Shown: in pieces, positions 6,818-15,700 of the stretch
How the letters are laid out: every line of letters starts with the position of its first letter
How positions within the stretch are numbered: position 1 is the first letter of the stretch
Source of the DNA: an uncultured Collinsella sp.
GTDB taxonomy: Bacteria > Actinomycetota > Coriobacteriia > Coriobacteriales > Coriobacteriaceae
Direction: 5' to 3'
DNA length: 27,533 nt
NCBI GenBank assembly: GCA_900545835.1
Contig: URBB01000011.1
Location: 1 to 27,533, forward strand
Made by a program: the position numbers and the translations under genes
Notes under the pieces: model-generated
Told to the model about the DNA's origin: nothing
Seen by the model: only the letters and a program-made list of their open reading frames with translations
The model's database searches: none

Positions 6818-9145
6818 TTAAGCGGAAACTGCGGCGGAAGCGGTGTTGGTCTCGTCCTCGTCGGTCCAAGCGTGCTTAGGCATGGGACGGAAGATCTGGA
6901 AGAGCATCGCAACCAGCAGCACAATGGCTACAACCGTCCAAATACCAAACTGGCCCAACACAAACAGGTTAAAGAACTGGTTGATGAACAGGCCGATCAC
7001 CCATGCGAAGGCGCACTCGTAGCCGATGGCAATCGCGGTCCACTTGCCGGAGTCCATCTGATTGCGAATGGTGCCCATGGCGGCAAAGCACGGAGCGCAC
7101 AGCAGGTTGAATGCACCAAAGGCAACGCAAGCACCCATGGTCGGGAACATGCCGGCGAACGCGGTCCACAGGCTCGGGTCGGTCTCAGCGGCGTCGGCCA
7201 CGGACAGCAGCGAGCCGGCGGTGGCGACGACGTTCTCCTTGGCGACAAGGCCAGAGACAGTCAGCGCGGTTGCCTGCCAGGTGCTAAAGCCGAGCGGGGC
7301 GAAGATCCAGGCGACCAGGTTGCCCAGCATGGCAAGCACGGAGTAATCCATGAACTCCTCGGGGATGCCGTCCATCGCGGGCAGGAAGCCAAAGGAACCG
7401 TTATAGCTACCAAAGTTGGAGAGGAACCAAACGACGACGGTGGACGCGAAGATGACCGTGCCGGCCTTCTTGATAAAGGCCCAGCAGCGTTCCCACACGT
7501 GCAGCGCCCAAGAGCGGATCGCCGGGAAGTGGTAGGCAGGAAGCTCCATAACGAACGGCGTCGGACGGCCGGCGAAGAGCTTGGTCTTCTTGAGCATGAG
7601 GCCCGAGGCGATGACGGCAAAGACGCCCAGGAAGTAGAAGAGCGGGCTGATCCATGCGGCGGTGGTGGAAGAATCGCCGATGATGGAGCCCATGAGCAGG
7701 GCGATGATCGGCAGCTTGGCGCCACAGGGAATGAACGTGGTGGTCATGACCGTCATGCGGCGGTCCTTCTCGTTCTCGATGGTCTTGGTGGCCATGACGC
7801 CGGGGACGCCGCAGCCCGAGGACACGAGCATGGGGATAAAGGACTTACCGGACAGGCCAAAGCGGCGGAACACGCGATCCATGATGAAGGCGACGCGGGC
7901 CATGTAGCCGCAGTCCTCCAGGAACGACAGCATCACAAAGAGCAGGAACATCTGGGGCACAAAACCAAAGATGGCGCCCAGGCCGCCGACGATGCCGTCG
8001 CAGACCAGCGAATCGACCAGGCCACCGTCCTCGGTGCCACCCGCCACAAGGGCGTCGTGCACCACGGTGGTGATACCCGGGACATAGGGGCCGTACTCCG
8101 CCGGGTCAATCGAATCGGCGTCGTCGCCCGCGGCCTCGACAGCCTCATCGTAGGCGTCGCGGCCCTGACCGAGTACGTACCAACCGTCGGTGCCGAAGAG
8201 CTGGTCGTTGGTGAAGTCGGTCACCGTACCGCCTAGGGTGGAAACGGCGATGTAGTACACGCAGAACATGATGACCACGAAGATCGGCAGGCCCAGGATA
8301 CGGTTGGTAACCACGCGGTCGATCTTCTCGGAGGTGCTCATCTTGGCCGGGGCCTTGGTGAGGCACTCGTCGATGATGTGGGCGATCACGCCATAGCGCT
8401 CGCCGGTGATGATGGACTCGGCATCGTCGTCGCAATCCTGCTCGCACTGGGCGACCAGTTGCTCAACGCGATCGGCCTTCTCCTTGGTAAGGTTGATGAG
8501 CTTGCAGGCGTCCGCATCGCGCTCAAACAGCTTGACAGCGTAGTAGCGACGCTTGTTGGCGGGAACGCTCGCCGGCAGGTTATTCTCGATGTGGGTCAGA
8601 ACGTCCTCGATAGAAGAATCGAACTTGTGCTCCGGCACCTGGCCCTTGGAAGCAGCGGACTTCTTGACCTGCTCGAACAGCTCGTTGATACCCTTGTTCT
8701 TAAGGGCCGAGATCATCATGACCGGGCAGCCGAGCTTCTTGGAAAGCTTGTCCGTGTCGATCTTGTCGCCGTTTTTCTCCACGAGGTCGGCCATGTTGAG
8801 GGCCACGACCACGGGCAGGCCGGTCTCGATGACCTGAAGTGCCAGGTACAGATTGCGCTCAAGGTTGGTCGCGTCGACAACCTGGACGACCACATCGGGC
8901 TCGCCGCTCATGAGGTAATCGCGCGAGCACTGCTCCTCGGGGCTGTAGGGGGAAAGCGAGTAGATGCCGGGGAGGTCCGTAATCGTGACGTTCTTGTCAC
9001 TCAGGAGCTTGGCTTCCTTTTTCTCAACCGTGACGCCGGGCCAGTTGCCAACGTAGCCGTTGGCGCCGGTGATCAGGTTGAAAAGCGTGGTCTTGCCGCA
9101 GTTGGGGTTACCCGCCAGCGCGACATGGATCTGAGAATCCGCCAT
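6818..9145 (-). CDS. feoB: Ferrous iron transport protein B
   Basis: This 775-residue inner-membrane ferrous iron transporter has an N-terminal G-protein domain. Motifs are visible in order: G1 GNPNCGKT (residues 12-19), G2 in GNWPGVTVE (about 33-41), G3 DLPG (57-60), G4 NMAD (117-120) and a G5-like SALKN. A helical insertion domain follows, then the membrane part with the two gate segments, including GCGVPGVMATK and FIPCGAKLPI. An acidic loop of roughly 45 residues (about 320-365) between the first membrane helices is longer than in E. coli FeoB. The ATG at 9145 has AAGGAAGAAGG in front. It is the third gene after two feoA genes. A palindrome at 9221-9240 lies in the gap before it and may give iron control. 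Confidence 0.95.
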   Translation of the reverse strand: MADSQIHVALAGNPNCGKTTLFNLITGANGYVGNWPGVTVEKKEAKLLSDKNVTITDLPGIYSLSPYSPEEQCSRDYLMSGEPDVVVQVVDATNLERNLYLALQVIETGLPVVVALNMADLVEKNGDKIDTDKLSKKLGCPVMMISALKNKGINELFEQVKKSAASKGQVPEHKFDSSIEDVLTHIENNLPASVPANKRRYYAVKLFERDADACKLINLTKEKADRVEQLVAQCEQDCDDDAESIITGERYGVIAHIIDECLTKAPAKMSTSEKIDRVVTNRILGLPIFVVIMFCVYYIAVSTLGGTVTDFTNDQLFGTDGWYVLGQGRDAYDEAVEAAGDDADSIDPAEYGPYVPGITTVVHDALVAGGTEDGGLVDSLVCDGIVGGLGAIFGFVPQMFLLFVMLSFLEDCGYMARVAFIMDRVFRRFGLSGKSFIPMLVSSGCGVPGVMATKTIENEKDRRMTVMTTTFIPCGAKLPIIALLMGSIIGDSSTTAAWISPLFYFLGVFAVIASGLMLKKTKLFAGRPTPFVMELPAYHFPAIRSWALHVWERCWAFIKKAGTVIFASTVVVWFLSNFGSYNGSFGFLPAMDGIPEEFMDYSVLAMLGNLVAWIFAPLGFSTWQATALTVSGLVAKENVVATAGSLLSVADAAETDPSLWTAFAGMFPTMGACVAFGAFNLLCAPCFAAMGTIRNQMDSGKWTAIAIGYECAFAWVIGLFINQFFNLFVLGQFGIWTVVAIVLLVAMLFQIFRPMPKHAWTDEDETNTASAAVSA

Positions 9146-9220
9146 TCAATCCTTCTTCCTTGTATGCCCGCGCTGCTCTCTCCGCACGGGCTGGATAATG
9201 TGCTTCAACGTTGCAAATTT

Positions 9221-9240
9221 AAGTTAGAAAAACCTAACTT
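9221..9240. promoter_or_regulatory. Candidate DtxR/MntR-type metal box upstream of feoB
   Basis: AAGTTAG and CTAACTT form a perfect 7-bp inverted repeat around a six-base A-rich spacer, 76 bases upstream of the feoB start. Boxes of the form TTAGG-CTAAC are typical for DtxR/IdeR/MntR-family metal repressors, and iron-responsive control of feo genes is common. No such regulator gene is in the window, so the binder is inferred. Confidence 0.55.
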
Positions 9241-9268
9241 TATCTGCATAAATAGTTGCCGCGGGCCC

Positions 9269-9490
9269 TTACTGGACCTCGACGACGGCAGCCTCCTCCT
9301 TGCGGATGGAAAGCTCGTAGCCGCGCACGTTGATCTCGACCGGATCTCCGAGCGGTGCAACCTTTACGACCTTGAACGAAGTGCCCTTGATGAGCCCCAG
9401 GTCCATAAGGTGGCGGCGAAGCGCACCCTCACCGTGAAGCTTGACGATGGTGGAGCTCTCGCCCACCTTAACGTCACCCAACGTCTTCAT
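9269..9490 (-). CDS. feoA: FeoA domain protein (second in operon)
   Basis: This 73-residue SH3-like FeoA protein is thought to bind the cytoplasmic side of FeoB and support its activity. The FeoA signature is clear: the segment RRHLMDLGLIKGTSFKVVKV, then APLGDPVEINVRGYELSIRK, ending in a short strand. The ATG at 9490 is preceded by AAAGGGGG. It lies 37 bases after the other feoA gene and 123 bases before feoB, in the same direction. It is closer to classical FeoA than the upstream copy because it keeps the DPVEI and GYELSIRK segments. Confidence 0.9.
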   Translation of the reverse strand: MKTLGDVKVGESSTIVKLHGEGALRRHLMDLGLIKGTSFKVVKVAPLGDPVEINVRGYELSIRKEEAAVVEVQ

Positions 9491-9527
9491 TTACTTGTCC
9501 CCCTTTCGGTTTTTTAAATGCTGCGGA

Positions 9528-9770
9528 CTAACTGACGGTCATGATGTGCATGGCAACCTTGGAATCGATACCAAAGCGTGCGCCCAGCACCGTGACGATG
9601 ATATTGGCGCCACTCGAGCTCACCACGTGAATTTCGCTGCCCTCGACAAAGCCGAGGTCCTTGAGGTGGTGCTTCATATCCTCATTGCCCTTCACACGAG
9701 ACACGCGCACGGTTTCGCCCGCTTTTACCATCGAAAGCGGCATTGCCGGCATCTGCGGTCCGCAAGACAT
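9528..9770 (-). CDS. feoA: FeoA domain protein (first in operon)
   Basis: This 80-residue FeoA-type protein has a short N-terminal extension containing a cysteine (MSCGPQMPAM). The FeoA fold is recognisable in KHHLKDLGFVEGSEIHVVS followed by ANIIVTVLGARFGIDSKVAM. It keeps the DLGF...G turn but differs from the second FeoA in the later strands, so the two are not a recent duplication. The ATG at 9770 has TAGGAG upstream. Two feoA genes in front of one feoB are frequent in anaerobic gut bacteria. The two may bind FeoB differently, which the sequence cannot show. Confidence 0.88.
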   Translation of the reverse strand: MSCGPQMPAMPLSMVKAGETVRVSRVKGNEDMKHHLKDLGFVEGSEIHVVSSSGANIIVTVLGARFGIDSKVAMHIMTVS

Positions 9771-9812
9771 GAGTGGCTCCTAACGTCAGTTCGTCCTCAA
9801 CATCGACGCGGT

Positions 9813-9866
9813 AAAAGTTAACCACATCTATGTTCGCTTTAGTAAACTAGCACGTGGTTAACTTTT
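9813..9866. promoter_or_regulatory. Inverted repeat upstream of the feo operon
   Basis: AAAAGTTAACCAC (9813-9825) and GTGGTTAACTTTT (9854-9866) are perfect 13-bp inverted copies with 28 bases between. They lie 43-96 bases upstream of the first feoA start. The half-sites share AAGTTA with the palindrome before feoB, so one iron-responsive regulator could read both. It could also be two separate binding sites, each around the GTTAAC hexanucleotide palindrome. Confidence 0.55.
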
Positions 9867-9913
9867 TGGAAAGGGTCCCCATTTAGATTCCGAAAAAGTT
9901 TCCTATACGAAAC

Positions 9914-9949
9914 AAAAAGGCGCGGCAAAGAGCTGTCCTTTGCCGCGCC
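9914..9949 (-). terminator. Terminator of the HPr gene
   Basis: A perfect 12-bp stem (9919-9930 with 9938-9949) and seven-base loop, followed on the minus strand by TTTTTGTTT, lies 9 bases after the stop codon at 9959. Confidence 0.9.
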
Positions 9950-9958
9950 CTGTCATGC

Positions 9959-10207
9959 TTAGAGCGAGAGGTTTCTGATCGACGTGACGCAGGAAGCCTC
10001 GTCTACGCCCGAAACGCGGAAGATGATGTCCTCGCCGCACTCGCCGTAGAGAGCCATGAGCCCCATTACATCGCGGCCGTCGGTATGGCGATCGCCGATA
10101 CTGACCGACACGTCGCTGCGATGCCTGGCAATGATGTCATAGAGCAGCGCAACCGGGCGGGCATGTAGTCCCAACGGATCTTTAATCGTCTTTGTAAACT
10201 CGACCAT
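9959..10207 (-). CDS. ptsH: HPr-family phosphocarrier protein with Asp at position 46
   Basis: This 82-residue small cytoplasmic phosphocarrier of the phosphotransferase system takes phosphate from enzyme I and passes it to sugar-specific EIIA domains. The start at 10207 is supported by GGAGG five bases upstream. It places the phosphorylated histidine of GLHARP exactly at residue 15, as in other HPr proteins; a longer frame to 10252 adds an implausible leader. The regulatory site reads GRDVMGLMAL, so residue 46, normally the serine phosphorylated by HPr kinase, is aspartate (codon GAT). The gene stands alone with its own terminator and no other PTS gene nearby. The symbol reflects the family; it could be a specialised HPr paralogue rather than the general one. 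Confidence 0.85.
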   Translation of the reverse strand: MVEFTKTIKDPLGLHARPVALLYDIIARHRSDVSVSIGDRHTDGRDVMGLMALYGECGEDIIFRVSGVDEASCVTSIRNLSL

Positions 10208-10300
10208 GTCCCCTCCCGCGGCATCGCACATTCGGCCGGCAAACCCAGCCACGTGGTAGTTATTGTAGCGTTAGATGCTTGTCGAGAGCCCCTCTGAACA

Positions 10301-10528
10301 CCTCGTGGGCAAAAAGTGACAAATATGAGTACTGTCACCAATTTAGTAGTAGCAAAATCGAGAGCAAAGTGCCTACTTTGAGCGATTCGAAGAGGTTGAA
10401 AGCCGTCAAACGCCCTTTAAAGGGGGTTAGATAAATTGATTTTGAGCCCATTTTCGCTCAGAACAGGCCGAAAAATATGACACCTCTTTTGCAACAGTAC
10501 TCATATTTGGCATTTTTTGACCACGGGG
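10301..10528. repeat. 228-bp intergenic element with 35-bp imperfect inverted ends
   Basis: The ends 10301-10335 and 10494-10528 are inverted repeats matching at 31 of 35 positions, including a perfect 16-base block (ACAGTACTCATATTTG and its complement). The centre is relatively A+T-rich compared with the surroundings and contains the palindrome CCCTTTAAAGGG near 10412-10423. There is no gene and no obvious target duplication. It lies between the permease terminator and the HPr gene. This looks like a small non-autonomous element or dispersed intergenic repeat, but only one copy is in the window. Confidence 0.65.
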
Positions 10529-10544
10529 TCCAAAACCATGCCCC

Positions 10545-10581
10545 AAAACACAAAAGGAGGGGCCTCGTAAGGCCCCTCCTT
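10545..10581 (-). terminator. Terminator of the permease gene
   Basis: A perfect 11-bp stem (10554-10564 with 10571-10581) and six-base loop are followed on the minus strand by TTTTGTGTTTT. It lies 47 bases after the permease stop codon. Confidence 0.9.
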
Positions 10582-10628
10582 AGGAAAGGGAATCGATTTA
10601 TTCCACAGCCGTAGATTAATCCTAGCCG

Positions 10629-12092
10629 CTACTCCATCATGTCGAGGACGGAGGGGCGAAGCTCGCTCTCGGCAGCCTCGGGATCGGTCTCGCGCAGGCG
10701 GTTGATGTAGCGGTTGTACCACATCACGGCAAGGCCCAGGAAGACAACCACGCCGCCGACGTTGTAGACCAGCGTCAGCCACAGAGGCTGATCGAGCGGA
10801 ATGGTGCCGCAGATAAGCACGAAGCAGAAGACCACAAGCAGGAATGCAGCAATGGCCAGGCCAAAGGTACGCGAACCCATGCGGAAGCCACGGGGAGCAG
10901 CGTCGAAGTTCTTGCGCAGCATAAAGTAGGCAAGCAGGATCAGCAGCGGCGGGAGCAGAGCGGTGGCAGCCGTCATGTTGGTGACGATCATGAGCAGGTC
11001 GTCGAGGTTACCAGAGCCCAAGGCCGGGATGATCAGGATGGGGACGACGATGGCGAACTGCAGCCAAGCGGCGCGGGCGGGAATGCCGTGCTCGTTGAGC
11101 TCGACGATCTTGCTACCAAAGACACCCTTGGGGATCTCGGTGAAGAAGACCTTGATGGGAGCGGAGGTCCACATCATGAGGGAGCCCAACGTGGCGGCAA
11201 GAAGGATCAGGCCAATGACGCGCGTGGACACTTCCATGGGAATGCCAAAGTGGGCAAAGACAGCGCCGAATACGTCGAAGATACCGGTGGAGATGGCAAC
11301 GCCGCCCTCGGGAATGAACAGGTTGACCAGCAGCGAAGCGCCTGCATACAGAAGGCCGATGGTCAGGCCGGCGATAACGACGGTGCGCACGAAGGCCTTG
11401 ACGCCACCCTTAAGATCGTTAAGGAACACGCCGACAGACTCAGCGCCGCCAACGCCCTGGATGATCCAGGCAAGCGTACCGAAGAAGCCCCACATAGTTG
11501 CGAAGTTGCTCATGTCGGGAGCCATGTTAGCGGGGGTAGGAGCCGTAGCGAACTCGACGCCGCCAAAGGCAGCAGCCAGGGACAGCAAGATGAACACGGC
11601 AGTCAGGCCGAGAGCCGCGGTCGAGCCGAAGGAGGAAATGGAACCGATCCACTTAGCGCCCTTGGTCGAAACCCACGTGGCGATAGCAAAGACGACGATC
11701 TCGATAATGGTGATCCACAGCTGCGAGAGCTCGGCATTGGCACCAAAGAACACGTAGCTCGCGTAGATGATGACGTTGGGCAGGACGGACGCAAAGTAGA
11801 ACAGGTTAACGAACCAGTAGCTAAACGCCGTCAGGAATGCCCAGCGGCCGCCCATCGAGGTCTTGACCCATGCGTACACGCCAGACTCGGAGTCCCTGTT
11901 GAGGCCGACGAACTCGGCGGTAACCAGGGTATAGGGGACAAAGTACAAAAGCGTGGCGAAGAAGAACGACGGCGCAGCTGCCAAGCCGATGGCCGCGTTG
12001 TTGTTGATGATGTTCTTGATACCGAACACGGCGGCGACCGTCATGCCCAGCAGAGCGAACGAACCGATCGTTCCTCGTTTTTCAGAGCTCAT
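10629..12092 (-). CDS. APC-superfamily amino-acid permease
   Basis: This 487-residue integral membrane transporter has about 12 hydrophobic helices along its whole length. The first helix region reads GSFALLGMTVAAVFGIKN, matching the start of the glutamate:GABA antiporter-like branch of the amino acid-polyamine-organocation superfamily; YjeM of E. coli is a similar protein. The substrate cannot be told from sequence, but an amino acid or a decarboxylation product is likely. The ATG at 12092 is preceded by GGGAGGG; an in-frame TTG at 12104 overlaps that ribosome site and is unlikely to be used. The gene is transcribed alone, with its own terminator. No decarboxylase is next to it that would hint at an acid-resistance antiporter. 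Confidence 0.85.
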   Translation of the reverse strand: MSSEKRGTIGSFALLGMTVAAVFGIKNIINNNAAIGLAAAPSFFFATLLYFVPYTLVTAEFVGLNRDSESGVYAWVKTSMGGRWAFLTAFSYWFVNLFYFASVLPNVIIYASYVFFGANAELSQLWITIIEIVVFAIATWVSTKGAKWIGSISSFGSTAALGLTAVFILLSLAAAFGGVEFATAPTPANMAPDMSNFATMWGFFGTLAWIIQGVGGAESVGVFLNDLKGGVKAFVRTVVIAGLTIGLLYAGASLLVNLFIPEGGVAISTGIFDVFGAVFAHFGIPMEVSTRVIGLILLAATLGSLMMWTSAPIKVFFTEIPKGVFGSKIVELNEHGIPARAAWLQFAIVVPILIIPALGSGNLDDLLMIVTNMTAATALLPPLLILLAYFMLRKNFDAAPRGFRMGSRTFGLAIAAFLLVVFCFVLICGTIPLDQPLWLTLVYNVGGVVVFLGLAVMWYNRYINRLRETDPEAAESELRPSVLDMME

Positions 12093-12245
12093 AAGCCCTC
12101 CCAATCATCCGTTATATCTCATCTAAAACCGTCCGGGCTGCAAGCGCAATCGTGGACGGCGCACCTGCTAAGGGGAATGGGGAAAAGGGAGTCAACAAAG
12201 CCATCCCCCTTAACGGCGCTAAGCAAACGCCCAAACGGACGAATA

Positions 12246-12701
12246 CTACTTGTTGGGGAAGGAATAACCTTCAACCGTCACGTGCAGTACCACGACGCGG
12301 GGATCCGCGGCATCGGCCACGACACGGTAGGCCTCGTCGATCTCGACGACGGCAACGCCGCCGGCGGGAATCGTCACGGTCTCCCCCGTACCCTCAAAGC
12401 GCTCGCGATCGTCGATATCGCTGTAAGCGCGGGTGCAGGTGAGGCCTGCCTTGGGGGCAACCTCGACGGTCAGGTCGCCGTCGAGTGGAGCGAGCACGGC
12501 ATGGTAGCGACGGTGACCGACCAGATCGGCGGTAGCGGCCTCGTGAGCGTTCACCCACCAATACACCAGCGAGTCGCCGATGGAGTACGCCACATCGTGC
12601 TGCAGTTCAGAAACGCCGTCGAGCGCCTGACCGGTTCGCATCCACTTCTTGACGGACTTCATCTGAGCGTCGAAATCGGCGCGCGAGTTAAAGACATGCA
12701 T
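12246..12701 (-). CDS. ebgC: Evolved beta-galactosidase small subunit (YhcH/YjgK/YiaL family)
   Basis: This 151-residue cupin-like protein of the DUF386/YhcH-YjgK-YiaL family is the small subunit of EbgA-type beta-galactosidase, needed for full activity of the E. coli complex. Segments typical of the family are visible: DVAYSIGDSLVYWWVNAHE, GHRRYHAVLAPLDGDLTVEV and the IPAGGVAVVEIDEAYR part of the barrel. The start codon at 12701 lies three bases after the ebgA stop, and its SD (AAGGAGG) is inside the end of ebgA, so translation is probably coupled. The adjacent ebgA makes EbgC a better name than YiaL or NanQ. A clear terminator is not visible after it. Confidence 0.88.
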   Translation of the reverse strand: MHVFNSRADFDAQMKSVKKWMRTGQALDGVSELQHDVAYSIGDSLVYWWVNAHEAATADLVGHRRYHAVLAPLDGDLTVEVAPKAGLTCTRAYSDIDDRERFEGTGETVTIPAGGVAVVEIDEAYRVVADAADPRVVVLHVTVEGYSFPNK

Positions 12702-12704
12702 GAC

Positions 12705-15700
12705 TTATGCCTCCTTAATGGGTGCCAGCGCCTGAGCCAGATCGGCAGACGTCAGCGGTCGCAGGGACACCTCAAAGCTGAAGCTCTCAAAACGGGTGCG
12801 GTAGGAATCGAGCACCTCGGAACCCCAAGAGTTCGAACCAAGGCCGAGCAGCTGGTCGTTGATATTGACCGTGACCGTGTCGCCCTTGACAAGGTCGTAG
12901 ACGTGCTTGGCGTTATCGATGGCCTCGCAGCTATAGGGCCATGCCGAGAACGAGAACGGGTTGGAAGCGGCGTCGCTCGGACGCGTCACGACCAGACCGT
13001 CACCGTGGCTAGAGCGCAGGGCGACCCAACGGGTGCCCTCGCGGTTAGCGCAATCCTGAGGCATAACGTAGGGCGTGAACATGTCGTCGACCGTAGTGCG
13101 GTAATGACCGACCGGGTTGGCGCGCAGCGAGTCCGGATAGTTCTCGCCCGGACCGTGGCCATACCACTCGACGGCACGATCGCAACCGGGGACTTCGAAG
13201 GAGATGCCGATGCGCGGGATGATATCCGAGTAATCGCCATAGGGCTCGCCGGAAACCTTGAGGTCGACGCGGCCACTCGGAAGCACGGTATAGACGAGCT
13301 CGACGCGCATGCCGAACGCGCGGACGGGAGGAGCAATACGCTGGCTCACGGTAACGACGACCACATTGCCGTCCTGCTTCCAAGTAACCTTGCGGGTAGA
13401 CGTCTGCATCACATCGATGAAGTTGTCCTTCCACAGGGAGTCATACTCCTGAGCGTGGTTGTCGACGAGCGGATGCCAAAAACCAACCTGGGGACCAGAG
13501 GCCATGACGTCGCGGCCGGATGCCTTCCACTCGCTCACGGTACCGTTGACTTTGCTGAAGGCCAGCTCGCCGTTGAGGGAGTGAATGCGGATCTCCTGCT
13601 CGGTCTCCTCGACCGTAAGCTCAGGACGAGCGGGGGCGGCGATGGCCGGCGCCGGATGGTTGGCGATGGCAAACTGGCTAGCACCCAACTGGAACATCGG
13701 CTCGCACCAGACGTGAGCGGCCATGGTGTAGGCGCGCACGGTCAGCAGGGTCTCGCCTACCGCGGCCTCGTGAATCACTAGCGGAAGCTGGACGGACTCG
13801 CCGGGGGCAACCGCACCGGGCATGAGCGTCTTGCGGCAGACCACGTCGCCGTCCACCAGGGTCTCGGCCGACAGGCACACATCCTCGAGGGTGGTAAACC
13901 AACGCTTGTTAGTGACAGTCAGCTCGCCTGCCTCGGCGTCATAAGCCATGCGGACCGGGCAGATGACCTGGCCGTACTCGGTAAGGCCCGGGCTCGGCTG
14001 CTGCCAGGGGAACACCATGCCATCGATGCAGAAGTTGCTGTTGTTGGGGTAATCGCCGTTGTCGCCACCATACATATCGTAGGCAACGCCGTCCTCGGTC
14101 ACAGCAGCCAAACCGTGGTCGCACCATTCCCAGATAAACTGGCCTTGGATGCAATCCCAGCGATCGAAGACCTCCTGATACTCGGACAGGCCTCCGGGGC
14201 CGTTGCCCATGGAGTGACCGTACTCGCAGTTGATGCGCGGCTTGGGGAATGGATGCTCACCAAAGTCGTTCATCTGCGACACGCGGGAGTACATGGTGGA
14301 GATAACGTCGACGGTATCGGCGTTGCGATCCTCCTCGTAGTGGACCGGACGACCGTCGAGCTCGTGAGCCTTGGCGTACATCGCGCGGATGTTGCAGCCA
14401 TAGCCGCTCTCGTTGCCCATCGACCACATAATGATGCAGGCGTGGTTGCGCTCCTGCATCACCAGGCGCTCAATGCGGTCGACGTAGGCCGGCTCCCATG
14501 CCGAGTCGTCGGTCACCAGGGCGATATTGCCGATATTCTCGAAGCCGTGGCTCTCCATATCGGTCTCGGCGACCAGCATGATGCCATACTCATCACACAG
14601 CTCGTAAAAGCGCGGGTCGTTGGCGTAGTGGGACGTGCGCACCGCGTTGATGTTGTGCTGCTTCATGAGCTCCAGGTCGCGGCGCATGCGATCGAGGCCC
14701 ACGGCGCGGCCCTTGTGATCGTCGTGATCGTGGCGGTTGACGCCATGCATCTTAAAGTAAGTGCCGTTGAGGTAGATATGATTGCCCTCGACCGTCACCT
14801 CGGCAAGACCCTGGCGATGCGGGACGTACTCGCTGACCTGGTCACCGTCGTAGACCTCAAACGTAAGGTCATAGAGGAAGGGATCCTCGGGATTCCAGAA
14901 GTGGGCATCGGTCACGCTGCACTCGGCATGGCCGTCGACGCACTCGCCCGTAGCCACCACGTTCTCGCCATCGCTGAGCGTATACACAACGCGGGTAGCG
15001 CCCTCGACCACCGTATCGAGCGTGATCAGAGCGGCATCGCCCTCGCGGTGCGTGCGGAACCTAAAGTCGACCAGGTGCGCGGCGGGACGCTGCATAAGGT
15101 ACACATCGCGGAAGATGCCCGATGCCCACCACATGTCCTGGTCCTCGATATAGCTGCCATCGCTGTACTGCAGAACCTTGACCGCAAACAGGTTGTCGCC
15201 CTCGACAAGCGCGTCGGTCACGTCGAACTCGGCAGACAGGCGCGAACCCTTGGTCATGCCGATAAACTGACCGTTGACGTACAGCTCGCCATAGCTCTCG
15301 ATGCCGTCAAAGCGAATGATCTCGCGAGCGCCGGCAGGCACGGCGGGAAGGTTGACGATGCGCTGGTACACGCCCGTGGGATCGTCAGAGGGAACGAACG
15401 GCTGATCCACCGGGAACGGGAAGCCCTCGTCGGTGTAGGCAAGGTTGCCATAGCCGTCTACCTGCCACAGGTGCGGAACCTCCACGTGATCCCACTCGGG
15501 CTCGTACGTGGAGAGCTCCTCGTTGGAGACGGCAGCGGGGCCCTCAAAGAGGCGGAACTGCCACGAGCCGGACAGCTGGACAAACCCGCGCGACAGCTCG
15601 CGGCTGTACGTTGCAGCGAGATCGGCGGTCTCGTAACCCATAAAGTACGCATGGGGTGCCAGGCGGTTCCTGTGGGTGAGCGCTTGGTTTTCCCAATCGT

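Noticed and set aside
12169..12212. Terminator after ebgC
   Set aside because: A 12-bp stem with one mismatch and a 20-base loop exists, but no T-tract follows on the minus strand. It is too weak to list.
11088..13781. Open frame of 897 codons on the plus strand
   Set aside because: It runs antisense across the permease and beta-galactosidase genes and gives a low-complexity translation rich in Gly, Ala, Arg and His with no domain. It is a by-product of high G+C codon use on the other strand.
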